A DNA stretch of 64,000 nt from DATNFP01 sp035606335 (GTDB taxonomy: Bacteria > Bacteroidota > Bacteroidia > Chitinophagales > Chitinophagaceae): assembly GCA_035606335.1 (NCBI GenBank), contig DATNFP010000076.1, positions 17,349 through 81,348 on the forward strand, given 5' to 3'. Numbering within the stretch: the first letter of the stretch is position 1; each line of letters begins with the position of its first letter. The notes beneath the pieces were generated by a model. The model was not told the origin of the DNA. It did not search any database and worked only from the letters and a program-made list of their open reading frames with translations. The translations under genes and the position numbers were made by a program. Shown piece by piece: positions 35,675 to 44,954 of the stretch.

Positions 35675-36159
35675 CAGGAAGAAAGTTGGTTTCTTATTGT
35701 TAATAATTTGTTCCGAAGTTGTAGTAATGACTGCTTTAAGTCAACAGATTCGACGGTCATTTTTTTACGGTCTTTGAGCCTGGCTTTAGCACCGCTAATG
35801 GTAAAGCCCTGTTCCTTAACAAGATTGTAAATAGCACGTATCTCCCTTATCTGATCGGGAGTATATAACCTGTCGCCCTTACGTGTAGTCCGGACTTTAA
35901 GGTTAAACTCATTTGTCCAAAAACGAATATGAGAAGTTTTTACTTTGAATAAAGAGGCTACTTCACCAATAGAATAATACTGCTTATCACCTTCCCAGCC
36001 CTTCAGAATTTCTGTTTCTTTTTCCGGCTCTTCAGTTACAATAACTTCCTCTGCGGCAACTTTTTCTTTTTTCTTTTTTACAGCACGGCTTTTACCAACA
36101 GCAACTATTTGCTCAGGCATAATCTCTTCGCCAAATAATGTAAGTGCCTTTACAGTCAT
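35674..36159 (-). CDS. MerR-family transcriptional regulator
   Basis: The 161-residue protein has a charged, flexible 60-residue N-terminal extension (KKKKEKVAAEEVIV), then a MerR winged HTH: YYSIGEVASLFKVKTSHIRFW and GDRLYTPDQIREIRAIYNLV. A helical tail follows (LKQSLLQLRNKLLTIRNQL) that would form the dimer coiled coil. No metal-binding Cys is present. This matches the common Bacteroidota MerR protein of unknown ligand. It is coupled to the thioredoxin-fold gene. Confidence 0.85.
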   Translation of the reverse strand: MTVKALTLFGEEIMPEQIVAVGKSRAVKKKKEKVAAEEVIVTEEPEKETEILKGWEGDKQYYSIGEVASLFKVKTSHIRFWTNEFNLKVRTTRKGDRLYTPDQIREIRAIYNLVKEQGFTISGAKARLKDRKKMTVESVDLKQSLLQLRNKLLTIRNQLSS

Positions 36160-36303
36160 TGATACAAAATAACGAAAAGTTTTTAGAAGCTTTATTTTAT
36201 ACTTTTCGGCGAATTTCCGATGATATAACCTATCATCTTAAGTTATTCGGGGTTTAATAATACTAAATTTTGTATCTAACACTAAATGTTGCCGTTGGAA
36301 CGT

Positions 36304-36311
36304 TAATTTTG
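36304..36311 (+). promoter_or_regulatory. -7 element of the T9SS type-B protein gene
   Basis: TAATTTTG matches TAnnTTTG, 57 bp before ATG 36369. Confidence 0.45.
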
Positions 36312-36368
36312 TAGGGTGATGGCATGATATGTATCACAGCTTTTATCACTATATAAGCATCGAGAATA

Positions 36369-38279
36369 ATGCGAATTCGTTTGTCTATAGGCTGGTTGTT
36401 ATGTTTATTAACAGGATTTACAATAACTGCCAGGGCAACACATATTGTGGGTGGAGAAGTAACCTATAAATGCCTGGGAGGTAATAATTATGCAATAACT
36501 TTGGTGATATATGAAGACTGCCTTACGGGCTTGCCTGAAGCCATCGCAGAAGATGACCCTGCATATATAAGCATCTTTGACGACAATAATACATTGTTCG
36601 AGTTTGATTCAATGCGGTTAGCAAAAAAACGCGAGACAGTACCTGCAAATTTCAGCAATTCATGCATCAACAACCCGCCTCCTACTTGCCTGTTTAAAGC
36701 AACTTTTACTAAAACGTATAATTTACCTAATGCCACTACCGGATACACCGTGGTATATCAGCGTTGCTGTAGAAATGGAGGTGTACGTAATCTTATTAAT
36801 CCTGCTGACATCGGGGCAACCTATTATTGCACTATACCTTCAGCCAGCCAGGCCGCGTGTAACAATAGCGCAGTCTTTAAAAATTTCCCGCCTCAGATTA
36901 TTTGTATAAATAACCCACTGGTATATGACCACTCAGCAACGGATCCGGACGGAGATTCTTTAAGCTATGAATTCTGCCAGGATTACCAGGGCGGATCGGG
37001 GAATGATGTGAAACCAACACCCACACCTCCTCCCTTTACCCCTGTTCAATATAACGGTCCTTTTTCTTTTGCAAATCCAATGGGGGGATATCCACAGATA
37101 CAAATAGATCCAAAAACCGGGATCATTACAGGGACCCCTAACTTAATTGGTCGTTTTAGTGTCGCAGTATGTTGCCATGAATGGCGCAACCATGTAATGA
37201 TCAATACTGTAACCAGGGAATTTCAATTTGTTGTTACCGATTGCTCAAAAGCAGTAGTGGCGGATATCCCTCAATTATCTACAGAGTACAATACTTATTT
37301 AGTAGATTGTAAGGGGTATACCGTAACATTTGTCAACCAAAGTAAAGGTGCGTTCTCTTATTACTGGGATTTTGGTGATACTTCAGACAGAAGCGATACA
37401 TCTTCGGCTTTTGAACCTACCCATACCTATACTGACACAGGTGTGTATAACGTAAAGCTGGTAGTGAACAGGGGTACCACCTGCACAGACAGCATTACAA
37501 GACTGGTGAAGCTATACCCATATTTTGCCACAGATTATGAAGATAATGGCCTGCAATGCCCCAACTCAATTATCAATTTTACAGACCTTACAACATCGAC
37601 ATACAAACCCATTAACAACTGGGAATGGACATTTGGTGATGGCACGTCATCAAGTGATGAAAATACCTCACATGCGTATAGGCAAGGCGGCACTTACAAT
37701 GTGCAACTGATATCGCAGAATATAAAAGGGTGTATTGACACTATGCTCCGGCAAGTATTGATAGAAAACTTTATTCCCTTTGCAGGTAATGATACAATAA
37801 TAGTAAAAGGGGAAAGTATTGACTTTAATGCATCAGGCGGAGTGCAATACACATGGTCGCCCGCCAATAACCTGAGCGATCCGAATATTAATAATCCTGT
37901 TGGGTACTATCCTGACACCGGCCACTATAATTATAATGTACATATCACTAGTCCGTTCGGGTGTGTGGGCGACGATTCGATAAGAGTATATGTGGTAGGG
38001 CAAGGTGCATTGTTTGTTCCGACAGGTTTTACACCTAACGGTGACGGTAGGGACGACTATTTCAAACCTATAGTGATCGGTTACCGCCAGGTGAAATTCT
38101 TTGACATATATAACCGTTGGGGGCAGCAGGTATTTCACACCAACCAGATAGAAGCTGGATGGGATGGAACCTTTAACGGCAAACCTGTCGATACGGATGT
38201 CTATTTCTGGACACTGGATATTGTAGACAGAAACGGGAATGAAGTAAAACAGAAAGGGGATGTTACCCTAATAAGATAA
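36369..38279 (+). CDS. PKD-repeat surface protein with T9SS type-B sorting domain
   Basis: This 636-residue secreted protein has a signal peptide (about residues 1-23, ending TARAT) and a long beta-rich N-terminal region with a Ca-binding-like SATDPDGDSLSYEFC. At least two PKD domains follow, with YYWDFGDTSDRSD plus PTHTYTDTGVYNVKLVV and WEWTFGDGTSS plus SHAYRQGGTYNVQLI. The C-terminal CHU_C/gliding-associated domain has FVPTGFTPNGDGRDDYF, IYNRWGQQVFH and the ending KGDVTLIR. It should cross the outer membrane via the type IX system and stay on the surface. It is monocistronic. Confidence 0.92.
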   Translation: MRIRLSIGWLLCLLTGFTITARATHIVGGEVTYKCLGGNNYAITLVIYEDCLTGLPEAIAEDDPAYISIFDDNNTLFEFDSMRLAKKRETVPANFSNSCINNPPPTCLFKATFTKTYNLPNATTGYTVVYQRCCRNGGVRNLINPADIGATYYCTIPSASQAACNNSAVFKNFPPQIICINNPLVYDHSATDPDGDSLSYEFCQDYQGGSGNDVKPTPTPPPFTPVQYNGPFSFANPMGGYPQIQIDPKTGIITGTPNLIGRFSVAVCCHEWRNHVMINTVTREFQFVVTDCSKAVVADIPQLSTEYNTYLVDCKGYTVTFVNQSKGAFSYYWDFGDTSDRSDTSSAFEPTHTYTDTGVYNVKLVVNRGTTCTDSITRLVKLYPYFATDYEDNGLQCPNSIINFTDLTTSTYKPINNWEWTFGDGTSSSDENTSHAYRQGGTYNVQLISQNIKGCIDTMLRQVLIENFIPFAGNDTIIVKGESIDFNASGGVQYTWSPANNLSDPNINNPVGYYPDTGHYNYNVHITSPFGCVGDDSIRVYVVGQGALFVPTGFTPNGDGRDDYFKPIVIGYRQVKFFDIYNRWGQQVFHTNQIEAGWDGTFNGKPVDTDVYFWTLDIVDRNGNEVKQKGDVTLIR

Positions 38280-38280
38280 T

Positions 38281-38868
38281 TTACTTCCAGATAGCCTTTT
38301 CAGTAACGGGTACCTGACGCTTTCCTTCTTTTGCAGCCTCGTCTGAATAGCCGAGATATATCAGACCCATTACCAGATCTTCCTCTGACAACTGTAAGTG
38401 CTCTTTAAGTGCCGGGTGATGTGTCATGCCGCCTGTGCTCCAAAATGATGAAATACCCAAAGCCGTTGCGCCTAACAAAATATTGTCCATAGCTGCTGAT
38501 GTTGCCGCGATCTCTTCGAGTTTTGGGATTTTAGGATTAGTCCCGCGCTTCATTGTGGCAATGATCAGATGCGATACATTATCTGTAGTGTGCTGTAGAT
38601 TTTCGAATGCCGTAGTTGTGCGTTTATCTTCGGGTGTATGCTGCCAGTAAATATCAGCATGTGCTATTGCAAATTGTTTCAATGCCGCGCCTGTATATAC
38701 AAAGAAGCGCCAGGGCTCTGTGCGGCCATGTGTGGGCGCCCAGTCGGCAAGCTCTATTAATTTTTTTATTTGCTCATCAGGTATAATTTTTCCATTCATC
38801 GCAACCGCCTTTACCGTGCGGCGTTCTTTTATGATAGATTGTATTATTTCGAATTTTGTTTTTGACAT
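38281..38868 (-). CDS. Nitroreductase-family FMN oxidoreductase
   Basis: This 195-residue nitroreductase-like flavoprotein has the N-terminal RRTVKAVAMNGKIIPDEQI, the WAPTHGRTEPWRFFV segment that binds FMN, and the C-terminal GLIYLGYSDEAAKEGKRQV. It probably uses NAD(P)H on nitro or quinone compounds; the natural substrate is unknown. ATG 38868 coincides with the predicted transcript start, so the mRNA is likely leaderless. Its stop lies 2 bp from the convergent T9SS gene. Confidence 0.88.
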   Translation of the reverse strand: MSKTKFEIIQSIIKERRTVKAVAMNGKIIPDEQIKKLIELADWAPTHGRTEPWRFFVYTGAALKQFAIAHADIYWQHTPEDKRTTTAFENLQHTTDNVSHLIIATMKRGTNPKIPKLEEIAATSAAMDNILLGATALGISSFWSTGGMTHHPALKEHLQLSEEDLVMGLIYLGYSDEAAKEGKRQVPVTEKAIWK

Positions 38869-38874
38869 AGGGCG

Positions 38875-38882
38875 CAAAGGTA
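38875..38882 (-). promoter_or_regulatory. -7 element of the nitroreductase gene
   Basis: The minus strand reads TACCTTTG, a full match to TAnnTTTG, 6 bp before ATG 38868. Confidence 0.5.
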
Positions 38883-38972
38883 AAGTAACGCAATCAATAA
38901 AAAAGCAGAGCTATTGCCCTGCTTTAAAAATGGAAAATGCCTCTATTGAGAGGTATTAATCTCAAATAAAAT

Positions 38973-39002
38973 GAGGCTGTCCCTGAGTTTAGAGACAGCC
39001 TC
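38973..39002 (-). terminator. Terminator downstream of the CxC TonB receptor
   Basis: Stem GAGGCTGTC (38973-38981) / GACAGCCTC (38994-39002), just past the receptor stop, followed on the minus strand by AT-rich sequence. A nearly identical stem occurs at 44955-44986. Confidence 0.75.
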
Positions 39003-39024
39003 GAATGATCATATTGTCTATGAC

Positions 39025-41487
39025 TTATTCAGCGCCCTGCGCCTCGGTTTCGGAGACTTTATGTCCGCCAATGGGGAATACCAACTTGAAACTTACATTT
39101 CTACCCATATTGTAAATACCCTGACTTTGATTGGTTACGGTAGCTACCTGTCCGTTATAAGATAGAAAATACTGCGCGAGATTTAAATGGTCAACATATG
39201 CAAGATTCAGGAGGTTAGTGCAATTTGCATAAAAAGAACAAATGACCCTACCCGTTTTAGGGTTAATGAAATTAGTGCCTACTCCTACATTATATAAGCT
39301 ATATTCCTTAGAGGGCAGTTCGGTATAAAGTGCGCTGTAAATATTATTTTGCGCCCAATATTTTGACTGGCCGAACTTAAAATAAGTACCCATCAGGATG
39401 GAATTGCGTCTATCTTTCAGTTTAATCTTGACCTCGGTAGTCAGGTGCGGGGCTGGCGTATAAGGGACGTGATTGGTTGAATCCGTTTGATGAGGAAGAA
39501 AGGAATAAATATAGGTGAACCCGTTGTTTATTTCAAGCCATTTTGTACTGGCAGGATGTATACTAAAATACCCCGAAACCCCAGTAATTATGGCAGTATT
39601 GGCCTTAGTAGGATAAACAGGAAATCCAGATAGAGATGAATCAGTACGGTCGGCAAATATGAAGTTATTTATATAGTTATAAAAACCATCCGCTTCAAAA
39701 CTTACGTCTTTTCCATTATTTCCATAGGCGAAATCCACCTCGTACCCTTCTTCAGCTTTAAGGCTAATATTCCCTAATTGAAATTGTTTTGTACCAATAT
39801 TCAGCCCATTGCTTGTTAGTTCATTGATAGCAGGAGCGCGGAAGCTTTTTGAAAGGTTAAGTTTGACATAATTGTTTGCCGGCAACTGGTATGATGCGCC
39901 AATGCTTCCAGATGGCCCGGTGTATGTATTATTAAAGCCTGCAAACTGCTGCATGGCGCCTGGTGTTCCTTCAGGCACCTGTTGCTGTTCAGGAGTGCCG
40001 CTGTTTAGCAGATACATACTTTGTCCTATAAAATTATTCCAGTCGTAACGCGCGCCACCGCTAATGGTAAGATTCTTAAAATCTTTTTCAATGATAGCAT
40101 ATATTCCAGCCTGGAAATCAGTATAATCAGGTATCTCGAAGTTTCCTATATAGGGTGCCGGAGGCTCGGGGTAGTTATTTTCAAATTCATAGGTGCCATT
40201 AACCCCTGTAGTAAACTTCAGTGTTGAGTTCTCCCCCGTTATCTGGTATTTTAAGGAATACGGTATATCATTTACCACCATATTGCCCTGGCCAATTGTT
40301 CCGGTGTCTATATCATGGTGTTCGCTTCTTGTAAAACCTATGTCCAACCCAATTCTTCCCAGTCCCACATTAAAACTGTTTTGCCACCATACCTGGTATT
40401 CATTCAAGATCTTGTCGCTTGCTATGTCCGCATTGTACGATAAGAAATCCGCACGTGTTGGGTATAGTTGGCCATTTTCCGGGGCATCAAACATAAATCT
40501 TCCTGTACTGTCACGGTTACCGTCGGGTACTTCTATTCTGCGATGAAGTGCGCTTACTGACAAACGGGTATAGCCCCAAGATTTATTAAGCCCGATGGTT
40601 AACCGCGCATTCTGTTGCTGCCATGCACTCCCCCACACATACCCATCTTTTGGGTTCCAATAACTATGTGCTTCTTCTGAACTCGCCCTAAGGTTCCAAA
40701 CAAATCCGTTATTATTTCCTCCAACACCTACCGAGTTTGCTATCAGCCCGTTATTAGTTTGATATTCCGTAAGTGCACTACCCTGCACAGTTCCACTTTC
40801 TGCAAAAGGTTCCGATTTAAAGTTAATAACACCTGCTTCTGCACTTGCGCCATATTGCAAAGAGGCCGGGCCTCTTATGATTTCAGCATCGTATATCGCA
40901 TAGGGATCTATCAGTATCCCGTGGTCATCGCCCCATTGGAAATCTTCCTGTCTCTCGCCATCCGTAAGTACCAATACCCTGTCAAATCCTAATCCATTAA
41001 TTTGAGGTTTAGTTGTACCCGGCCCTTCCATCGTTTCATTTACGCCAGGCTGATTAGCGATAGCATCAATCACAGTGCTTGAGGTTTTTTCCAGCATGGC
41101 CTGATGAGATACCAGTGTTACAGGCATTGGTGAACGTTGTGTATTTGTGACGTTGCCAAGTGCTGTTATAACCACTTCGTTGGTGGAGTAAGAAGATGGA
41201 CACATAGGACAATTGCAGATTGCATTGTCTCTTATGGTAACTTGTTTAGTAAAGGTTGCATACCCCAGGATCTTTACCTCCATTTCATAACTGCCTTTGG
41301 GTATGTGTGATATTTTAAAGTTCCCATTGTCATCGGTAGTAGTGCCTAATTTAAGTTCGGGAATATAAACTATAGCCCCCGATATTGGTTCATGGGTGAT
41401 ACTATCAGTTATCTTTCCGCTTAACGTTTGTGCCCGGAGATAAGATGTTAATAATATTGACAATATTAAAAAGACTATTTTTTTCAT
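39025..41487 (-). CDS. TonB-dependent receptor with CxCxxC before the TonB box
   Basis: This 820-residue outer-membrane receptor has a signal peptide (about residues 1-20, LRAQ). A carboxypeptidase-regulatory-like domain follows (TLSGKITDSITHEPISGAIV to about 88), then C91-x-C93-x2-C96, and a TonB box NEVVITA at 104-110. The plug domain has INGLGFDRVLVLTDGERQEDFQWG and IIRGPASLQYGASAEAGVIN. A barrel to the C-terminus follows. The plug motifs recall OprC/ZnuD-like metal receptors. The Cys cluster sits where substrate signals reach TonB and suggests metal sensing or binding. It is the downstream member of a minus-strand pair with the small Cys protein, divergent from the HMA gene. Confidence 0.88.
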   Translation of the reverse strand: MKKIVFLILSILLTSYLRAQTLSGKITDSITHEPISGAIVYIPELKLGTTTDDNGNFKISHIPKGSYEMEVKILGYATFTKQVTIRDNAICNCPMCPSSYSTNEVVITALGNVTNTQRSPMPVTLVSHQAMLEKTSSTVIDAIANQPGVNETMEGPGTTKPQINGLGFDRVLVLTDGERQEDFQWGDDHGILIDPYAIYDAEIIRGPASLQYGASAEAGVINFKSEPFAESGTVQGSALTEYQTNNGLIANSVGVGGNNNGFVWNLRASSEEAHSYWNPKDGYVWGSAWQQQNARLTIGLNKSWGYTRLSVSALHRRIEVPDGNRDSTGRFMFDAPENGQLYPTRADFLSYNADIASDKILNEYQVWWQNSFNVGLGRIGLDIGFTRSEHHDIDTGTIGQGNMVVNDIPYSLKYQITGENSTLKFTTGVNGTYEFENNYPEPPAPYIGNFEIPDYTDFQAGIYAIIEKDFKNLTISGGARYDWNNFIGQSMYLLNSGTPEQQQVPEGTPGAMQQFAGFNNTYTGPSGSIGASYQLPANNYVKLNLSKSFRAPAINELTSNGLNIGTKQFQLGNISLKAEEGYEVDFAYGNNGKDVSFEADGFYNYINNFIFADRTDSSLSGFPVYPTKANTAIITGVSGYFSIHPASTKWLEINNGFTYIYSFLPHQTDSTNHVPYTPAPHLTTEVKIKLKDRRNSILMGTYFKFGQSKYWAQNNIYSALYTELPSKEYSLYNVGVGTNFINPKTGRVICSFYANCTNLLNLAYVDHLNLAQYFLSYNGQVATVTNQSQGIYNMGRNVSFKLVFPIGGHKVSETEAQGAE

Positions 41488-41690
41488 ACACTTGTTTTAC
41501 GCTTTGTATTACGCTACAAATAAATACGATGATGCACTGCACTGAATGAGTATTGAAAACTCAATGTGAGTTGCCGATAAAAAAGAAATTATTACACGGG
41601 CCACATAACCATAATGGAAAACAATCGGATGAATGTTTCCAAACAGGTAACAGTTATATACCTAAATATAACTGCAATAAAAGTTCAGCA

Positions 41691-42074
41691 TTAAGCAGTT
41701 GGAGGACGAAAAACTGTATGGGAGACTGAAATAGTGAGCAGTTCGTTATGACTAAAATACCGGGAAGCATTTTCGGGAAATGAAAAATGTACCACTTCCG
41801 GTTTTGTATATGAATAGAATAATTCTATTTGCTTGTCTTTAGAATTTCTGGAGGTAGGTAATTGGTCCTGCTTTTCCTGGTTGGCTAATTTCTTTTTCAA
41901 ATAGCATTTACCGCAGCATTTCATACCAGGTTTATTCCTATTTTCACAAAGACTTTTTGCAATGTAATTCCTGTTCAGGTAAAAGGCAGTATATACCATC
42001 ACCTTGCTATAGGTTTGCATCAGAATGCCTACAAATGCTAATATGGCGATTAATTGCTTCAAAAAAATTAACAA
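41691..42074 (-). CDS. Small membrane protein with CENRN-x8-CGKC motif
   Basis: This 127-residue protein has an N-terminal hydrophobic helix (about residues 3-30) followed by NYIAKSLCENRNKPGMKC and CGKCYLKKKL, giving cysteines at 43, 53, 54 and 57, then a basic, Gln/Lys-rich stretch and a beta-like tail. I recall similar short proteins with the C-x-NR-x-KP-x3-C-GKC-x-L-KK pattern in Bacteroidota but know no assigned function. The Cys arrangement could hold a metal. It precedes the TonB receptor by 203 bp and is divergent from the HMA gene. Confidence 0.75.
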   Translation of the reverse strand: MLIFLKQLIAILAFVGILMQTYSKVMVYTAFYLNRNYIAKSLCENRNKPGMKCCGKCYLKKKLANQEKQDQLPTSRNSKDKQIELFYSYTKPEVVHFSFPENASRYFSHNELLTISVSHTVFRPPTA

Positions 42075-42097
42075 TTCGTCTACTACTTAGACGCTTT

Positions 42098-42105
42098 CAA
42101 AGGTA
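42098..42105 (-). promoter_or_regulatory. -7 element of the Cys-motif membrane protein gene
   Basis: The minus strand reads TACCTTTG, a full match to TAnnTTTG, 23 bp before ATG 42074, in the divergent region shared with the HMA gene. Confidence 0.5.
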
Positions 42106-42154
42106 CTGAGGTTGGTAATAAATACCTAAATTTACTACTGTGAAACCCCTAAGT

Positions 42155-42661
42155 ATGAAAAAGGCACTCTTCGTTGCACTGCTCTGCTGCCTATCGTCTT
42201 TTCTAACCAATGCGCAGATAACTGAGGTAGAGCTTGGTGTAAATGGATTGACCTGTTCACAATGCTCACGCAGCGTAGAAATGCGTATCCGCAAGCTATC
42301 TTTTGTAAAAGATGTGCAAATGAACCTGGAACATACAGATGCTAAAATATTTTTCAAGGACAAGCAGAACATAGATATAGATAAAATAGCCCAGGCTGTT
42401 GTGGATGCCGGCTTTTCAGTAAGGTATCTGCAGGCAACTTTTACATTTAACCACGTATCGGTTTCACCCAACTCCTGCTTTAGCTACGACAGAAATAATT
42501 ACAGAATTGTAAAAGGTGAACCAACTGTACTGAATGGTTCGACAACACTGAAGTTTGTCGGAGACGAATTTTTACCCAGGAAAGAAGCAAAAAAATGGCT
42601 GCCATATATGAAGAATACCTGTGCAGGCAGTCCCGGCAAGACCTACTATGTAACTATGTAA
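42155..42661 (+). CDS. Secreted heavy-metal-associated (HMA) domain protein
   Basis: This 168-residue protein starts at ATG 42155; a GTG 15 bp upstream is possible but spoils the signal peptide. The Sec signal is MKKALFVALLCCLSSFLTNAQ. The HMA domain is ITEVELGVNGLTCSQC, with the metal site C34-x2-C37, then VEMRIRKLSFVKDVQMNLEH. The C-terminal 80 residues are unfamiliar and contain two more Cys (C85, C155). A periplasmic location is unusual for HMA proteins, which are mostly cytosolic copper chaperones. It is followed 9 bp later by an outer-membrane protein gene, in an apparent operon. Confidence 0.85.
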   Translation: MKKALFVALLCCLSSFLTNAQITEVELGVNGLTCSQCSRSVEMRIRKLSFVKDVQMNLEHTDAKIFFKDKQNIDIDKIAQAVVDAGFSVRYLQATFTFNHVSVSPNSCFSYDRNNYRIVKGEPTVLNGSTTLKFVGDEFLPRKEAKKWLPYMKNTCAGSPGKTYYVTM

Positions 42662-42670
42662 AATATCCTG

Positions 42671-43642
42671 ATGAAAAGAATTGCTACTATTCTGTTTCTT
42701 TTTATCTCGTCTTACCTGAATGCACAAGAGCTTTTCCCTCTTAATGAACCTGCGAGCAATGTTCCGAAAGGAACTTTGGGCGTAAGAGCGTTTGGCGAAT
42801 CCTACAAAGAAGTAAGCCTGTACCGTAACCTGTTTGCATTGAGGCTCATGTATGGCATCAGCTCCAGGCTTAGTGTATACGCAACAGCATCTATATCTAA
42901 TCACCACAGCCCGATATTGCCGCCTGATCTCGCCACCCACACACATACAGGAAACCAAACCGTTTATTTTACCACTTCTATTAAGCGGGGCGTACCTTAT
43001 CCATACCTGTATAACGGAGATGATGTGTATGTGAAATACCGTTTTCTAAGCTCCGACGGACAGAACAGCCATTTCAGAATGGCAGCGTATGGCGAGGCAT
43101 CGAACGTGAATGTGGCTCATGATGAAACAGAACCTACACTATTAGATGATACGAAAGGATATGGTGCAGGTATAATTACCACTTATCTAAAAAAGCATCT
43201 TGCAATATCTTTTAATACAGGATTTATCATCCCGCTTGCGTACGATGGTTATGCGGCTGATCCGTACGGCGGAGCGGAAGTACCATCAAAATTGGTTTAT
43301 GGACGTGCGGTAAGCTACAACCTCTCCTTTGGCTATTTGTTATTCCCAAGACATTACAAAAATTACAACCAGACGAATTGGAATATCTATATGGAATTCT
43401 TAGGCAAATCATACGAGCAGGCGAAAATTTACCAAGGGCCTGAAATGGTTTCCGTTCCTATACAAACCCCATTGCTGAAAGGCGGCAGCTATATAGAAGC
43501 ATATCCCGGCTTGCAATGTATCATCAAATCGAATCTCCGGATAGATCTGTCTGTCGGCAGCAAACTAATAGGACAATCCTATGTTCATTTCTACCCGGTA
43601 TATATGCTGGGAATACAACGATATTTTTTTGGAAGAGAATAA
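42671..43642 (+). CDS. Outer-membrane beta-barrel protein of the metal locus
   Basis: This 323-residue protein has a signal peptide (MKRIATILFLFISSYLNAQ) and alternating amphipathic strands throughout, ending in an aromatic-rich strand (YMLGIQRYFFG), as barrel proteins do. Extracellular-type loops contain His-rich SNHHSPILPP and THTHTG. It resembles the transporter-like barrels that follow secreted HMA proteins in Bacteroidota. Metal passage or binding is inferred from the neighbours. Confidence 0.72.
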   Translation: MKRIATILFLFISSYLNAQELFPLNEPASNVPKGTLGVRAFGESYKEVSLYRNLFALRLMYGISSRLSVYATASISNHHSPILPPDLATHTHTGNQTVYFTTSIKRGVPYPYLYNGDDVYVKYRFLSSDGQNSHFRMAAYGEASNVNVAHDETEPTLLDDTKGYGAGIITTYLKKHLAISFNTGFIIPLAYDGYAADPYGGAEVPSKLVYGRAVSYNLSFGYLLFPRHYKNYNQTNWNIYMEFLGKSYEQAKIYQGPEMVSVPIQTPLLKGGSYIEAYPGLQCIIKSNLRIDLSVGSKLIGQSYVHFYPVYMLGIQRYFFGRE

Positions 43643-43783
43643 TTTCAGTTAGTCTTCCTCCCCCCAAATGCGTGATTTTATAAAACCTCCAAAGCGAAAA
43701 TGGATGCGTTCCGTCTCTAATAGATACTGGATTAATCCTTAAACTTTATAAAAAACATTTGATAATCATTAAAAAATCAATTA

Positions 43784-44935
43784 ATGAAAAAGCTATTGCT
43801 ATGGGTTCTTTTTGCAGTAATAAGTTTATCAGCTTTTGCGCAAAGTGTGGGAGTAAAATGTGCGACAGTTAAGACTTCCATTCCTCCTAACGTTTCCAAA
43901 CCCTCCTCCATTCTACATTCGAGTGCAAGGAAAGCAGGAGTTACTACACTGGCCGATTCGCTTTTGTATCAGTATGATGTCACACAATGGGATGCAGATA
44001 CACTGGAAAAATATCCATTTTACTATGGCAGTACTATGCCACATGATAGTGGTTACTTTTTTGGCACTAACGGACTTCTGGCTGGAACAGATATACCTAT
44101 AGGCGTAGCACAGGCTTACAGCTTTCCCTATAGCGGCGATACAAGCTGGCAGGTGATCGGTGTAGCCAGCGAATGGTTTGGCAATGTAGAACCGGGATCT
44201 ACTAATACAGTTTCTTTTAAAATATGGGGGCTTGATACTAACCTCCACCTTGTTGAAGGGCATTATTATCTCGGAGATTTGCCCGGACCCGTACTGGATT
44301 CAGCCACAGAATCTTTTTCCAGCCTGGGGGTGAATTCCGGAAATGTCCATTATACATTTTTTCCTACCCCATTGCCCGCATCCTTAAATGCTGATCAGCG
44401 GACTATATATGCAGGTTTCGAGCTGCGTACTCCATGGGCTTCGCTCGGTGGTGATACTATCCATGTTGGCTGTACCCGTGATCTCCGGTACGGAGTTTCA
44501 TATTATACCGATGGAGCAGGGGATACTATTATAACAGGAATAAATGCGTACGAAGCCGGGGATGTGTGGCTCAATCTTTCTTTTGACCTGAATATACAGC
44601 GTCTGCTCTCTCTTTCTCCTATTGTGAATGTGAATGCTGTTACTACCAATGTAAAGGGCATTAAGGCAAATGACCTTACATTCTTTGGTAATTATCCTAA
44701 CCCTGCGAGTACTACTACTAACATTAAATTCGCTTTGCAGAGCAATGCAGATATAACTATAAAGATCACAGACCTTTCCGGCCGTACGATACAGACCATA
44801 CACCAGGCGGGCCTTTCCGCTGGCGAGCATATCGCTCCTGTGAATACTAGCGCATTCGCAGCAGGAGATTATATCTATGTGGTACAGAGCAGTCACGGCG
44901 GCAGCATGGCTGCTAAGATGACGGTGGTGAGATAA
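43784..44935 (+). CDS. Secreted protein with T9SS type-A sorting domain
   Basis: The 383-residue protein has a signal peptide (residues 1-19, SAFAQ) and a beta-rich body of unknown fold. The C-terminal type-A sorting domain (about 305-383) has FFGNYPNPASTTTNIKFAL, ITIKITDLSGRTIQTI, LSAGEHIAPVNTSAFAAGDY and the final KMTVVR. It should be exported by T9SS and anchored or released. A strong terminator follows. Confidence 0.88.
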   Translation: MKKLLLWVLFAVISLSAFAQSVGVKCATVKTSIPPNVSKPSSILHSSARKAGVTTLADSLLYQYDVTQWDADTLEKYPFYYGSTMPHDSGYFFGTNGLLAGTDIPIGVAQAYSFPYSGDTSWQVIGVASEWFGNVEPGSTNTVSFKIWGLDTNLHLVEGHYYLGDLPGPVLDSATESFSSLGVNSGNVHYTFFPTPLPASLNADQRTIYAGFELRTPWASLGGDTIHVGCTRDLRYGVSYYTDGAGDTIITGINAYEAGDVWLNLSFDLNIQRLLSLSPIVNVNAVTTNVKGIKANDLTFFGNYPNPASTTTNIKFALQSNADITIKITDLSGRTIQTIHQAGLSAGEHIAPVNTSAFAAGDYIYVVQSSHGGSMAAKMTVVR

Positions 44936-44954
44936 AACACTACTGATAATGGCT

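Noticed and set aside
42572..42958. Cys-rich antisense ORF across the HMA and barrel genes
   Set aside because: Shadow of two well-supported genes on the other strand; no promoter or conserved motif.
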